Source: Clostridiales bacterium GWE2_32_10
GTDB lineage: Bacteria; Bacillota; Clostridia; Lachnospirales; UBA12420
Assembly: GCA_001797255.1 (NCBI GenBank)
Contig: MGOW01000048.1
Span: forward strand, 6,577-54,485
Direction of reading: 5' to 3'
Length of the DNA: 47,909 nucleotides
Part shown: in pieces, positions 25,204-34,685 of the stretch
How the letters are laid out: each line of letters starts with the position of its first letter
Numbering within the stretch: the first letter of the stretch is position 1
Notes under the pieces: generated by a model
Told to the model about the DNA's origin: nothing
Seen by the model: the letters and a program-made list of their open reading frames with translations, nothing else
Databases searched by the model: none
Translations under genes and position numbers: made by a program

Positions 25204-26685
25204 ATGGAGATTGATGAAAAGTCACTAAAACAAATAGTGGAAGTTAAGTATTTAGTAGAGGAGAATTCCTTTAGGTATAGGGCTATAGTAAGATTTTTTT
25301 TTACACAGTATGAGAAAATTAAATATTGGCTTTACAAAGAAGATATATATGAAGAACTACATAAGCATGAGAGGTTTAGTTTTTATACAATGGAAATGTG
25401 CATTCAAGATTTAGAAGCATTGGTTAGATGGGGAAATATTATACCTGTTCAGGACACCTCAAAAGTACATAGCATTGATGAATTTAAAAATAAGAAGTTC
25501 AGATATAGATTATCAGAATATTCTGTAGAAATAGAGAGAATGATTATAAGACTCGAAAATCTCTTTATGGAAGGGGCCTCACTAGAGCCTACTTTATTAG
25601 AACGGCTTAAAACTTACATAAGTCAATTTAACTCTATGAGTGAAAAATCTACAAAAGAAGTTAGTATATGGTGGGATGATTTAAATAACAACTTCAAAAG
25701 ACTGAATCAAAACTATCAAGACTACATAAGGAATTTTCAAAGCTTAAAGGCTGAGGAAATGCTAAAAAGCAATGAATTTATAATATATAAAGACAAGCTA
25801 ACTGAATATCTAAGGGATTTTATAAAATCCTTACAGGATAATGCATTTATTATAGAAAGATTGTTAAAAGAGATACACTATGAAACTGAAAATCAAGTTA
25901 TAGCTAAGCTAATCGAACATAGAAAGGCTATCCCTCAAATCGAGATAGAGAAAGTAACCGACGAGCAAATAAGAGATAATATATCTGGTATATGGGAAAA
26001 TGTAAAAGAGTGGTTCCTAGGCTCAAAGGGAACTATAAGTGAGTCCGAAAAGCTACTAGAGATAACAAACGAAATAATAAGGAAAATAACTAGATATGCG
26101 GTACAGTTAGCTGAAAATAGTAGGGTAATGGTTAATAGAAAAGAAGAGTACAAAAAGATCATGGAGCTTTTCACTAAATGTAAAGATATACATGAAGCTC
26201 ATAAGCTATCGGCACATATATTCGGAATAGAAAATAGCAGACATATCAAAGGGGATATAGTAAGAGAAACCGAAAGCATAAATAGTAGCATATACAATGA
26301 AACACCAATTTACATAAACATAAAACCAAGAGTACGAAATTTCAGAGAATCAGTTGCGAGGACGTCTATTAAAGATAATACTGAAAAGAAAAAAGAAGTA
26401 TTAGAGGCGTATCTAAAGAAGATAGAAGAAGAAAAAGAGCTTATAAACAAACATATAATAGATGAAAAGCTAGATTTTAAAAATCTGCCTGAGCTTGAAA
26501 CTACTACAAGAAAGATACTACTTCGGTGGTTGGGTAAGGCGTTATCTAATGTAAGTAAGATAACTAAAACTGAGGATGGTAGGGTAGTTGAAATATTGAA
26601 CCCGAATGAGGTTGAAAGATGTAGGGTACAGGCTAAGGATGGGGCATTTGAAATGCCGGCTTATGTACTTAAGATTAGTGGATAG
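25204..26685 (+). CDS. jetA: Wadjet type II subunit JetA (DUF2397/TIGR02677)
   Basis: A 493-residue protein with the DUF2397 opening: 'FRYRAIVRFFFTQYEKIKYWLYKEDIYEEL', then 'CIQDLEALVRWGNIIPVQDTSKVHSIDEF' and 'FRYRLSEYSVEIERM'. This winged-helix and helical protein is the kleisin-like subunit of the Wadjet SMC complex, which recognises and cleaves small closed circular plasmids. GAGG six bases before the ATG at 25204 sets the start; the in-frame TTG at 25192 sits on the ribosome site. It is first in a tight jetA-jetB-jetC cluster. Family assignment comes from recalled pattern and gene order, both of which agree. Confidence 0.9.
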   Translation: MEIDEKSLKQIVEVKYLVEENSFRYRAIVRFFFTQYEKIKYWLYKEDIYEELHKHERFSFYTMEMCIQDLEALVRWGNIIPVQDTSKVHSIDEFKNKKFRYRLSEYSVEIERMIIRLENLFMEGASLEPTLLERLKTYISQFNSMSEKSTKEVSIWWDDLNNNFKRLNQNYQDYIRNFQSLKAEEMLKSNEFIIYKDKLTEYLRDFIKSLQDNAFIIERLLKEIHYETENQVIAKLIEHRKAIPQIEIEKVTDEQIRDNISGIWENVKEWFLGSKGTISESEKLLEITNEIIRKITRYAVQLAENSRVMVNRKEEYKKIMELFTKCKDIHEAHKLSAHIFGIENSRHIKGDIVRETESINSSIYNETPIYINIKPRVRNFRESVARTSIKDNTEKKKEVLEAYLKKIEEEKELINKHIIDEKLDFKNLPELETTTRKILLRWLGKALSNVSKITKTEDGRVVEILNPNEVERCRVQAKDGAFEMPAYVLKISG

Positions 26686-26699
26686 GGGAGTGATAGTAC

Positions 26700-27863
26700 A
26701 TGAATGAAATGGAGATTTTACTTGAAAACAGATGGGTAGTACGTGCAAAAGATACTGATTTGTATTATAAAGTAAAAAACAAAGTGGATGATTATAAAGA
26801 TTTTATCAAAGAGAAGCTTGGGTATAGCTTGATAATAAATCCGAGATTTATCAAGCTTGAGAAGAAGCCAGGGGCTGCTGAGTGTTTTATGGGGATTGGT
26901 GAGTTTGATTCTATAATGGAGTATATATTTTTTACGATTATGATTATGTTTTTAGAAGACAAAGGGGCAGAGGAACAGTTTATCCTTTCCCAGCTTACGG
27001 ATTATGTGCAAAGTAAATATGAGGGTAGTGAAAAGATTGATTGGACTATATATACTCATAGGCGTAGGCTTATAAAGACTCTACGTTATTGCAGTGAGCA
27101 GTATTTGATAAGGGTTACAGATGGAGATGATACTGAGTTTATAAATAGTGATGCTGGTGAAGTATTGTACGAAAATACAGGATTGTCTAAGTATTTTGTA
27201 AATAGATTTAGTGAAAATATACTGGGGTATAATTCGTGGGAGGATTTTGAAAAAGGGTCGCATGAGGATATGAATATTGACAAAGGTATATTCTTGAGAA
27301 ACAGAGTGTATAGAAAGGTATTTATGTCACCCGTTGTATATAACAAAGGAACGGACGACATAGATTATCTATACATAAAGCAACATAAGAGTGTGCTAGA
27401 AAACGATATACAAAAATTTTTAGACAGTGATTTCCATGTACATAAAAATGGAGCAATGATTTTGTTAAATGAAAACAAGCGATATAAAGAGGTTTTTTCG
27501 AGTGAAAAGAACATATCAGATATAGTATTGCAGATTAACTACGAGATACGCGAACGCATAAAAAACAAACAATTTACTCCGAAGGAAAATGATGTTATAA
27601 CAGTTTCAACATTACAATTTGAAACATTGATAGAAGATGTTAGAAATAAAAACAACACAGGATGGGGCAAAAGCTATAGGGAAATGAGGATCGGTCAAAT
27701 TATAGATGAAGTTAAGGTTTATATGTATTATTTTAGTTTTATAAATATAAAGGAAGACGAGAAAGAAATTGAGATATTGCCATTAAGCTATAAGATAGTG
27801 GGGAGATATTCGGAGGGGTTTGACGGTAAAATTAACGAGGAGGTTCGAAAAAATGACGGATAG
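26700..27863 (+). CDS. jetB: Wadjet type II subunit JetB (DUF2398/TIGR02678)
   Basis: A 387-residue protein with 'LLENRWVVRAKDTDLYYKVKNKVDDYKDFIKEKLGYSLIINPRFIKLEK' features in its first 50 residues, as in DUF2398, then 'MEYIFFTIMIMFLEDKG' and a winged-helix-like 'RLIKTLRYCSEQYLIRVTDGD'. In Wadjet this is the KITE-type subunit bound to the JetA/JetC ring. GGGGAG precedes the ATG. The last 11 bases overlap the start of jetC, the tight coupling expected for subunits of one complex. Confidence 0.9.
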   Translation: MNEMEILLENRWVVRAKDTDLYYKVKNKVDDYKDFIKEKLGYSLIINPRFIKLEKKPGAAECFMGIGEFDSIMEYIFFTIMIMFLEDKGAEEQFILSQLTDYVQSKYEGSEKIDWTIYTHRRRLIKTLRYCSEQYLIRVTDGDDTEFINSDAGEVLYENTGLSKYFVNRFSENILGYNSWEDFEKGSHEDMNIDKGIFLRNRVYRKVFMSPVVYNKGTDDIDYLYIKQHKSVLENDIQKFLDSDFHVHKNGAMILLNENKRYKEVFSSEKNISDIVLQINYEIRERIKNKQFTPKENDVITVSTLQFETLIEDVRNKNNTGWGKSYREMRIGQIIDEVKVYMYYFSFINIKEDEKEIEILPLSYKIVGRYSEGFDGKINEEVRKNDG

Positions 27864-30800
27864 ATGGAAGATAAACAAGATAGGGCTTGTGAATTTTTGG
27901 TATTATGATGATGAGGTGTTTAACTTTAATGATGGCAGACTGCTTTTACGTGGGTCGAATGGTTCAGGGAAGTCTGTAACTATGCAAAGTTTTATACCTC
28001 TTTTACTTGATGGTAATAAAAGCCCTAGTAGGCTAGATCCTTTTGGTACTAAGGCAAGGAGAATAGAAAATTACCTTATAGATGAGGGTGATGATATAGA
28101 TGAAAGAACGGGATATTTATATATGGAGTTTGTAAAAGAAGAATCAAATGCATATATGACAATAGGTATGGGGCTTAAAGCGAATAGGAATAAAAGACTA
28201 GATTCGTGGGGGTTTGTAATAACAGACGGTAGAAGAGTGGGGGAAGATTTGTACCTATATAAGGAAGTAGGGGAGCGGATACCTCTGTCTAAGAAGGAGC
28301 TAGAGAATAGGTTAAAAGAAGGTGGACAGGTTTTCGAGACTCAGAAAGAATATATGGATAGTGTAAATAAAATACTATTTGGGTATGAATCATTAGAGGA
28401 TTATGATGAGCTTATAAAGCTACTTATACAGATTAGAAGCCCGAAACTATCAAAGGATTTTAAACCAACGGTAATATATGAAATAATGTCTAACTCACTA
28501 CAAACACTTTCTGATGAGGATTTAGCTCCAATGTCAGAGGCTATAGAGAATATGGACAATGTAAAAAATCAACTAGATTATCTAGAGCAAAGTAAACGAG
28601 CACTCGACAGGATAATAAAGGATTATGATAATTATAATAGGTATGTATTAGTAGAAAAAGCCGGGAATTTAATAGATGCAAAAGGAAATTATGATAAATT
28701 AGAAAAGGAAAATACAACTCAAGCTAAAAATAAAATCGAATGTGAGCAAGCTTTTACAAAAGCAGAACAAGACCTATTAACCTTGCAGGTAGAAAAAGAA
28801 GCATTAGAAGATAAGCAAGTAAAACTAAATGCACAGGATGTTATTGGAATAAAGGATGAGCTTGAAAAAACAAGGAGGGATATAATAGAACACGAAAGCG
28901 ATAAAAAAAGAAAAGAAGCATTGCTTGACGAGAAAAAAAGCAGTGAAAGGCAGCTATCGACTAGTATAAAACGGGAAAGTGAGAGCAACGAGCTATTAGA
29001 AGAGGAAATAAAGAAAATGCTTGATGATATGAATGATTTATCTGATGATTTTAAATTTGATGAGCAAAGATTTTTAAGTGATGAAATGATTAAGGGATTT
29101 GATAAACCATATAATTTTGCATACATAAAAAAACAGGCAGTAGAGTATAGAAATAAGATAGAAGTTACACTAGATACGCTTAAGGAAGCAGAAAGAACAA
29201 GCAAGGAATATGATAAAAAGCTAAAAGAAGTTGAGGATACAAAAAAACTAAGAGATGACAAAAATAGAAAAATGCAAGAATCGTATAATTTAATGCAGGA
29301 AGTTAAAGAGGAGACCATCGAAAAGATTTATGCATGGGAAAAAGACAACAGTATATTTAAAATAGAAAAGGACAGGCTTGTAAAATATGCCCAACTGATA
29401 AGTAGCTACGGAGAAACTGATACTTATGGGCAAGTAAAGGATTTATTGCAACAAGAAAATGAGGCATGTCGTTCGGTATATAGCACGTCTATAAACGAAT
29501 ATAAGGCGGAAAAAAATAGGCTAGAAAAGGAAATACTAGCAAAAGACTCTGAAATAGATGAGTGGAAAAACAAAAAAGAGCCCGAACCAGAAATGGAAGA
29601 TAAGGTAAGAAAAAATAGAGAAAGACTAAAAGCTAAAAATATACCATTTATACCTTTATATAAAGCCATAGATTATAAAGAAGACATAGAGGAGGATTTA
29701 AAAGGGATAATAGAGGAAGCATTTGTAGATATGGGAATAATCAATGCTTTGATTGTCGAGCCTAAATATAAGGATAGCATACTCGCGATGGACAAGGATA
29801 TGGCTGATAAATACATATTTGCAGAGCCTCAGTACTTCAAGATTGAGTTGTCACAGTATTTAAAGATTGAAAAAGAGAACAAAGAAGAAGTAAATAAAGA
29901 ATATATAGATAGCGTTATAAGAAGCTTCATGGCACATTCCGAGGAAGCTATAGTGCCTTATATAAAAGAAGACGGGGAATATAGGCTTGGAGTTATAAAT
30001 GGGAAGGTATCAAGAAGCTACACTCCAAAATACATAGGAATACAAGCTAGGAAAAGATACAAGGAGCAGGTTATTGCCGATTTAACGCAAGAACTAGAGA
30101 ATATAAAAAGTCTAAAAGCTGAAGCTATGACGAAGATAGAAGAATTGATGGAAAAGATAAGAATACTTGACTCTGAATACAAAGCATTCCCAAGCAAGGC
30201 TGATTTAGAGGTTGCAAACAGGGATTATAAAAATGCAAAATTTGAGTATGACCAAGAGGTTTTGAAATTAGATAAAATTCAAAAAGAGGTAGATATAGTT
30301 TATAAGGAGCTTAAAGATTTTAAAGAAAGGATTATCGAACAAACGGATAAAATATTTATAAGACCGATAGATGCAGAAACCTTTAAAAAGGCGCTCGAAG
30401 ACATAGAAAGCTACAAAAATAAATTATTCGAGCTTGAAGGAAAGCATGTAAAATATGTTACTAAAGGTGAGCAAATCATTTCGTTAAAAGACCAAGACGA
30501 GCAAATAATATCAGATATAGATGAGATTATTTATGATATAGAAAAAGTAGTAAAAAACATACGAATTGCTGAAGAAAAGGTAGTTAACTATGAAAAACAG
30601 CTTAGCCTTACAGACTATGAAAAGATTAAAGAAGAGATAGATTATTGTAGTAAAAGGCTAACAGAGATAGAGACTGCAACAAATGAAAACATAGAGAAAA
30701 AGGCGACGTTACGAGAACGAATTGTGCACCTTACACAGAAAATAGAGATGTCTCAGGTTCTGATTTATAAAGCGAAAGGGCTATATAAAGTATTCGAAAA

Positions 30801-31938
30801 AGGATATCATGATGAGTATAAGCTGGGTTATGTAATTAATATAGAAGAAAAGATGGATATTCTAAAGCCAGAGACAATTTACGATGAGTATAAGGGAATG
30901 ATAAAGGCAAATAAAAGCCTAAGTGAATATTCAGATATACTAATTCAAACTATAGAGAAGAACATAAGTGACTTGCGAGATTATACGATAACGACTGGGC
31001 ATATATTAGGAACTGATGAAATATTTGAAGACAAGGACATCACTGAGGCTAACAAGAAACAAAGAAGATTAGATATAACTGCTCAAATACAGGGTAGGAA
31101 GGTTAATGTATATATTCTGAAGAAAAATATTGAGAACGATATAGAGCAAAATAAAAACACTCTAAAAGAAAGTGATAGAGAGCTATTTGAAGATATTCTA
31201 GCAAATACTATTGCAAAGAAAATAAGGGCGAAAATATACCACAGCAAAAACTGGGTAGAAAAGATGAATGCACTTATGGAGTCGATGAATACATCAAGTG
31301 GGTTATCATTTAACCTAAGCTGGAAGAATAAAAAAGCAGAAACAGAGGATCAGCTAGATACTAAGGAATTAGTAGATATACTATTACTAGATGCCAATTT
31401 ACTAGGGAATGAGCAACGTGAAAAGCTATCAAGACATTTCCGTTCTAAAATATCAGAAGCCAAAAGCAAGCTAGAGGATGAGGGCAAAACTAAAACCTTT
31501 CATATAATAATGAAAGAATTGCTCGACTATAGGCAATGGTTCGAGTTTCAGCTATATTATCTAAGAGAAGGCGAACGTAAGAAAGAGCTAACCGACAATG
31601 CATTCTTCACCTTTAGTGGTGGAGAAAAAGCCATGGCAATGTACGTACCACTATTTTCGGCAGTGTATGCCAGATACGAAAACGCAAGACCTGACTGTCC
31701 ACGTATAGTTTCGCTAGACGAAGCCTTTGCGGGTGTGGATGAGAATAATATTAGGGATATGTTCAGGCTCATGATAGAGCTCGATCTAAGCTTTATCGTA
31801 AACTCTCAGATACTATACGGGGATTATGATACGGTACCAAGCCTATCTATTGCGGAGCTGATAAGGATTAACAATGCGAAGTATGTGTCGGTGATACGGT
31901 ATAGGTGGGATGGGAAGGTAAAGCAGTTGATTGTGTGA
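27853..31938 (+). CDS. jetC: Wadjet type II SMC-like ATPase JetC (TIGR02680)
   Basis: A 1361-residue SMC/Rad50-like ATPase, the motor that extrudes plasmid DNA loops in Wadjet. It opens 'RWKINKIGLVNFWYYDDEVF' with Walker A 'GSNGSGKS' at 34-41 (K40). Two long coiled coils (about 240-600 and 740-1080) flank a hinge-like middle. The C-terminal lobe has the ABC signature 'FSGGEKAMAMY' near 1253 and Walker B 'IVSLDEAFAGVDE' near 1284. No frameshift was seen, and length matches the family. GAGGAGG at 27837-27843 fixes the ATG at 27853; 11 upstream codons in the same frame are not needed. The partner nuclease gene jetD is not next but 4.2 kb downstream. Confidence 0.95.
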   Translation: MTDRWKINKIGLVNFWYYDDEVFNFNDGRLLLRGSNGSGKSVTMQSFIPLLLDGNKSPSRLDPFGTKARRIENYLIDEGDDIDERTGYLYMEFVKEESNAYMTIGMGLKANRNKRLDSWGFVITDGRRVGEDLYLYKEVGERIPLSKKELENRLKEGGQVFETQKEYMDSVNKILFGYESLEDYDELIKLLIQIRSPKLSKDFKPTVIYEIMSNSLQTLSDEDLAPMSEAIENMDNVKNQLDYLEQSKRALDRIIKDYDNYNRYVLVEKAGNLIDAKGNYDKLEKENTTQAKNKIECEQAFTKAEQDLLTLQVEKEALEDKQVKLNAQDVIGIKDELEKTRRDIIEHESDKKRKEALLDEKKSSERQLSTSIKRESESNELLEEEIKKMLDDMNDLSDDFKFDEQRFLSDEMIKGFDKPYNFAYIKKQAVEYRNKIEVTLDTLKEAERTSKEYDKKLKEVEDTKKLRDDKNRKMQESYNLMQEVKEETIEKIYAWEKDNSIFKIEKDRLVKYAQLISSYGETDTYGQVKDLLQQENEACRSVYSTSINEYKAEKNRLEKEILAKDSEIDEWKNKKEPEPEMEDKVRKNRERLKAKNIPFIPLYKAIDYKEDIEEDLKGIIEEAFVDMGIINALIVEPKYKDSILAMDKDMADKYIFAEPQYFKIELSQYLKIEKENKEEVNKEYIDSVIRSFMAHSEEAIVPYIKEDGEYRLGVINGKVSRSYTPKYIGIQARKRYKEQVIADLTQELENIKSLKAEAMTKIEELMEKIRILDSEYKAFPSKADLEVANRDYKNAKFEYDQEVLKLDKIQKEVDIVYKELKDFKERIIEQTDKIFIRPIDAETFKKALEDIESYKNKLFELEGKHVKYVTKGEQIISLKDQDEQIISDIDEIIYDIEKVVKNIRIAEEKVVNYEKQLSLTDYEKIKEEIDYCSKRLTEIETATNENIEKKATLRERIVHLTQKIEMSQVLIYKAKGLYKVFEKGYHDEYKLGYVINIEEKMDILKPETIYDEYKGMIKANKSLSEYSDILIQTIEKNISDLRDYTITTGHILGTDEIFEDKDITEANKKQRRLDITAQIQGRKVNVYILKKNIENDIEQNKNTLKESDRELFEDILANTIAKKIRAKIYHSKNWVEKMNALMESMNTSSGLSFNLSWKNKKAETEDQLDTKELVDILLLDANLLGNEQREKLSRHFRSKISEAKSKLEDEGKTKTFHIIMKELLDYRQWFEFQLYYLREGERKKELTDNAFFTFSGGEKAMAMYVPLFSAVYARYENARPDCPRIVSLDEAFAGVDENNIRDMFRLMIELDLSFIVNSQILYGDYDTVPSLSIAELIRINNAKYVSVIRYRWDGKVKQLIV

Positions 31939-31973
31939 TTGAAAGATAAAATTAAATATGAGGAGAGATATTT

Positions 31974-32432
31974 ATGGATAAACCAGAATACTTATATCAC
32001 GGAAGCAGTAAGCTTTTTGATATTATTAAGCCATTTCAAGCGTATGATTGGGCTAATGAGCAAGGAAATCAGAAGGCTGTATTTGCAACAGCAATTGAAA
32101 AGATAGCGTATGCTTTTGCATTAGGAACTATCCCTGATGAAACAGGAAACTGTGGGCGTATAATAAATCCAAAATACAGTAAAGAGTTCAAGATGATTTT
32201 TCATAGAGGGCATCCTAATTTTGGTGGTAAGGGATACGTGTATAAAATGTCAAGTGAAGGTTTCGTTCATGCAGGTGGGGAGCAATGGGTAAATCCTTTA
32301 CCAGTAGTTCCCGTAGAAATAAAAGAAATAGAAGTAGATGATTATTTGCATTTATTTCGTTATGCTACCGAGGAGGAAAGAGAGGATATAGAAAAAGATA
32401 TAACTGATGCGTTAAGAGATAAGTTGGAATAA
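31974..32432 (+). CDS. Small protein with a possible ADP-ribosyltransferase-like fold
   Basis: A 152-residue soluble protein. 'LYHGSSKLFDIIKP' near the N-terminus and 'QKAVFATAIEKIAYAFALG' around residues 34-52 resemble the His and Tyr motifs of H-Y-E type ADP-ribosyltransferases, and 'VPVEIKEIEVDDY' could hold the third residue. This is pattern recognition only. It has a good ribosome site (GAGGAGAG) and starts 35 bases after jetC, probably on the same mRNA, with an HD-domain gene 16 bases downstream. It is not a known Wadjet subunit. Confidence 0.5.
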   Translation: MDKPEYLYHGSSKLFDIIKPFQAYDWANEQGNQKAVFATAIEKIAYAFALGTIPDETGNCGRIINPKYSKEFKMIFHRGHPNFGGKGYVYKMSSEGFVHAGGEQWVNPLPVVPVEIKEIEVDDYLHLFRYATEEEREDIEKDITDALRDKLE

Positions 32433-32448
32433 GGAGAGGGAGGCAAAT

Positions 32449-33075
32449 ATGAGAAGTATTACAGCTATATATGAATTATACAAAATACCAGAAAGTCTTC
32501 AACTCCATATGCTAAGGGCTGCTGCCATAGCTAAACAAATCGTAGATAACTGGGTAGGTCCAGAGATTAATGGAGATTTTATACTTAAGGTTCTATTACT
32601 CCATGATATGGGAAACATAGTCAAATTTTCTGATGATGATTTAACACAGGAACAAATAAAGTTAAGAAAAGAGATTGTTAATAAATATGGTCATGATGAT
32701 CATGTGATATCAAACCAAATAGCAAAAGAACTTGGATTAAATCAAGAAGAGCTTGATATGATGGATGCAAAGATATTTATAAAAAATGATTTAACAGTGA
32801 ATTTAGATAGTTATGAAATAAAAATAGGAGCATATGCTGACCAAAGGGTTGCACCTGACGGAATATACTCTATACGAGAACGATTAGAAGAAGCAAAGTC
32901 TAGGTATAAAGATAAACCTGGCTCAAGTATGAATAACTCTAGGACTGATTTGCTAATGGAATGTGCATATGAAATAGAAAAGCAGGTTATGATGCATTGT
33001 AATATAATGTCCGAGGATATAAATAATGAGAGTGTGCAGGGTGTGGTGGAGGATTTGAAGGGATATGAGGTTTGA
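32449..33075 (+). CDS. HD-domain phosphohydrolase-like protein
   Basis: A 208-residue protein with the metal-binding HD superfamily pattern: H20 in 'LQLHMLRAAAIA', H52-D53 in 'LLLHDMGN' and a late Asp in 'YADQRVAPDG'. HD proteins hydrolyse phosphate esters, often nucleotides; the substrate here is unknown. AAGGAGAGGGAGG lies before the ATG. It appears to be co-transcribed with the preceding small protein and jetC. The IS3 element begins about 90 bases after its stop. It could be an accessory of the Wadjet locus or cargo inserted in it. Confidence 0.75.
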   Translation: MRSITAIYELYKIPESLQLHMLRAAAIAKQIVDNWVGPEINGDFILKVLLLHDMGNIVKFSDDDLTQEQIKLRKEIVNKYGHDDHVISNQIAKELGLNQEELDMMDAKIFIKNDLTVNLDSYEIKIGAYADQRVAPDGIYSIRERLEEAKSRYKDKPGSSMNNSRTDLLMECAYEIEKQVMMHCNIMSEDINNESVQGVVEDLKGYEV

Positions 33076-33439
33076 AATTTATAAGAATATATTGATATTC
33101 TATACTACATAGCCCGGATAGACCTTTTTACACAGATTAATTTACACCCTCCTTATGTCAATAGTCCGGACACATTTTTCGATTTTTTTTATTTTAGTTG
33201 TTACAGTCCAGAGGTCATAATAGTTAAAGAATATAAATCGTAGGGGTCGTACCTTGTGTCGACCCATAAAGTTGGGGTAGCTTACTTAAATAAAGTTATA
33301 GACGAAATACAAATTTTTTAATAAACATATAATTATTATTAACCATAACCAGGTCGACACAAGGTACGACCCCTACGATGAAAATAACAATGTTAATTGT
33401 AAAATATACATATCTTCTGAACTGTAACTTTTAGTCACA
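33076..33439. other. Intergenic stretch holding one IS end and a nested palindromic element
   Basis: This 364-base gap contains about 90 bases of AT-rich DNA without a feature, the left end of the IS3 element (near 33167), a 143-bp palindromic insertion (33237-33379) and about 60 bases of IS DNA before the transposase stop. No gene is seen. Confidence 0.7.
33237..33379. repeat. 143-bp MITE-like palindromic element nested in the IS
   Basis: Perfect 28-base inverted repeats (33237-33264 and 33352-33379), beginning ATCGTAGGGGTCGTACC, flank an 87-base AT-rich core with no open frame. It lies between the transposase stop codon and the IS end, so it entered the IS after or before its last move. 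No target duplication is evident. Confidence 0.85.
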
Positions 33440-34249
33440 TTATGCCGCTGCCCCAAACTCTGTAGGACTTTTATACCCTAGCTTTTCTTGTATCCTTTTT
33501 CTGTTGTAAAAACTTTCTATATATTCAAAGATACTCTTTAATGCATCCTCATACGTTTCATATTCCTCCACATATATCAATTCTTTCTTTATTGATGCAT
33601 GAAACGATTCTATACATGCATTATCATATGGACATCCTTTTTTATTATATGATTCTACCATTCCATATTTCTTCAACATTCTCCTATATTCTGAACTTGT
33701 GTATTGACTTCCTCTATCTGAATGCACTATTGTTCCTCTAGGCTTATTTGCCCTCTTTACCGCATTTTCTAACGCTTTTTTTATTAATTCTACTGTCATA
33801 CTTTTATCAAACGTCCAGCCCTTTTTTTCATTGTTGTATATATCCATTACTGATGCTAAATAGCACCAACCATCTTTCTTTGTCCATATGTACGTTATAT
33901 CTGTTACCCATTTTTCATTTGGCTTTTGGGCTTCAAAGTTTTGCTCTAGCTTATTTTCGTATTCTTGCTTTTCTTCCTCCTTCTTCCTGCTTTGCAGTTT
34001 ATACTTCTTTACTACTATTGATTTTACGCCTTCTTCCCTCATTAATTTTTGTATTCTTGGTAAACCTACTTTATATCCCTTTTTTATTAGTATTGCTCTT
34101 ATTTTTGGCGATCTATATCTTTTCTTACTTTCTTCCCAGATTTTCTTTATCTTTCCTTTCAGTTTTTCATCTTCTAATTTTCGCTTCCCTGGTCTTTTTT
34201 CTAGCAGTTCGTAATACCTGCTCTTTGATATTCCCAGTGTTTTACACAT
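33440..34249 (-). CDS. IS3-family transposase OrfB (DDE integrase core)
   Basis: A 269-residue transposase catalytic part: a HTH_21-like segment ('GISKSRYYELL', 'SPKIRAILIKKGYKVG') then the rve integrase core with D ('WVTDITYIW'), D ('IVHSDRGSQYTS') and E ('NACIESFHASIKKE') all present. The frame is open upstream of the ATG and joins orfA by a -1 shift near the A-rich CAAAAGTAAAAAG at the orfA stop, the usual route to the OrfAB transposase. The catalytic part looks intact, but OrfAB production is compromised by the orfA nonsense codon. Confidence 0.93.
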   Translation of the reverse strand: MCKTLGISKSRYYELLEKRPGKRKLEDEKLKGKIKKIWEESKKRYRSPKIRAILIKKGYKVGLPRIQKLMREEGVKSIVVKKYKLQSRKKEEEKQEYENKLEQNFEAQKPNEKWVTDITYIWTKKDGWCYLASVMDIYNNEKKGWTFDKSMTVELIKKALENAVKRANKPRGTIVHSDRGSQYTSSEYRRMLKKYGMVESYNKKGCPYDNACIESFHASIKKELIYVEEYETYEDALKSIFEYIESFYNRKRIQEKLGYKSPTEFGAAA

Positions 34250-34308
34250 TTTTCTTACTGGATATTCTTCTTTGTTTTTTGTTACTATTTCTGCGATTTC
34301 TTCGCTTT

Positions 34309-34578
34309 TTACTTTTGAGCAAATATGGCGGTAGCTTTTTTTAGTATTTCATTTTCCATTCTTAATTTATTTATTTCTTTTTTTAGTTCCTTAATTTCTT
34401 CTGCTGTTAATTCCTCATTTTCTATTTTTACTTTTTTTCTTGCATTTACCCATTTATTTAATGCTGAACTACTTACGCCATATTCACTCTCGATTTCTTT
34501 CGCTGTTTTACTTGCGTTATAAAGTTCTACTATCATTTATTTGAAATCTTCTGTATACTTTCCTCTTGTCTTGCTCAT
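34309..34578 (-). pseudogene. IS3-family orfA interrupted by a nonsense codon
   Basis: The expected start is the ATG at 34576-34578 behind GGAGCG, giving MSKTRGKYTEDFK followed by TAA at 34537-34539 where the family normally has Gln (CAA to TAA). Reading continues in frame with 'MIVELYNASKTAKEIESEYG', an HTH_Tnp_1 helix-turn-helix, and a leucine-zipper-like helix to 34309. Reinitiation at the ATG immediately after the stop (34536) could still give a 75-residue protein lacking the first 14 residues. Confidence 0.85.
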
Positions 34579-34685
34579 TTTTCTACACGCTCCTTTTCTA
34601 TGATTTTATTATATCATATCCCGAATAACGTGTCCACTCTTTTATTATACCACCAATTTGCTTATTTTGGTATATAAGAAATTTA

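Larger units (their letters stand above)
33167..34636 (-). mobile_element. IS3-family (IS150-like) insertion sequence, probably decayed
   Basis: The element carries orfA and orfB on the minus strand, between imperfect terminal inverted repeats: CCGGACACATTTTTCG at the left (about 33167-33182) and TGGACACGTTATTCGG read inward from 34636. They share GGACAC-TT-TTCG. No clean target duplication was found, so ends are approximate by a base or two. orfA has a stop at codon 14 and a short palindromic element lies in the 3' non-coding tail. It separates jetABC and its two trailing genes from the zinc-finger gene and jetD. Confidence 0.85.

Noticed and set aside
28719-29318. 199-codon serine- and leucine-rich frame opposite jetC
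   Set aside because: It is antisense to the coiled-coil part of jetC; its composition is what the reverse strand of Glu/Lys-rich codons gives, and no ribosome site is seen.
33748-34344. 198-codon frame opposite the IS transposase
   Set aside because: The minus-strand transposase has intact catalytic motifs; the opposite frame has only hydrophobic shadow composition.
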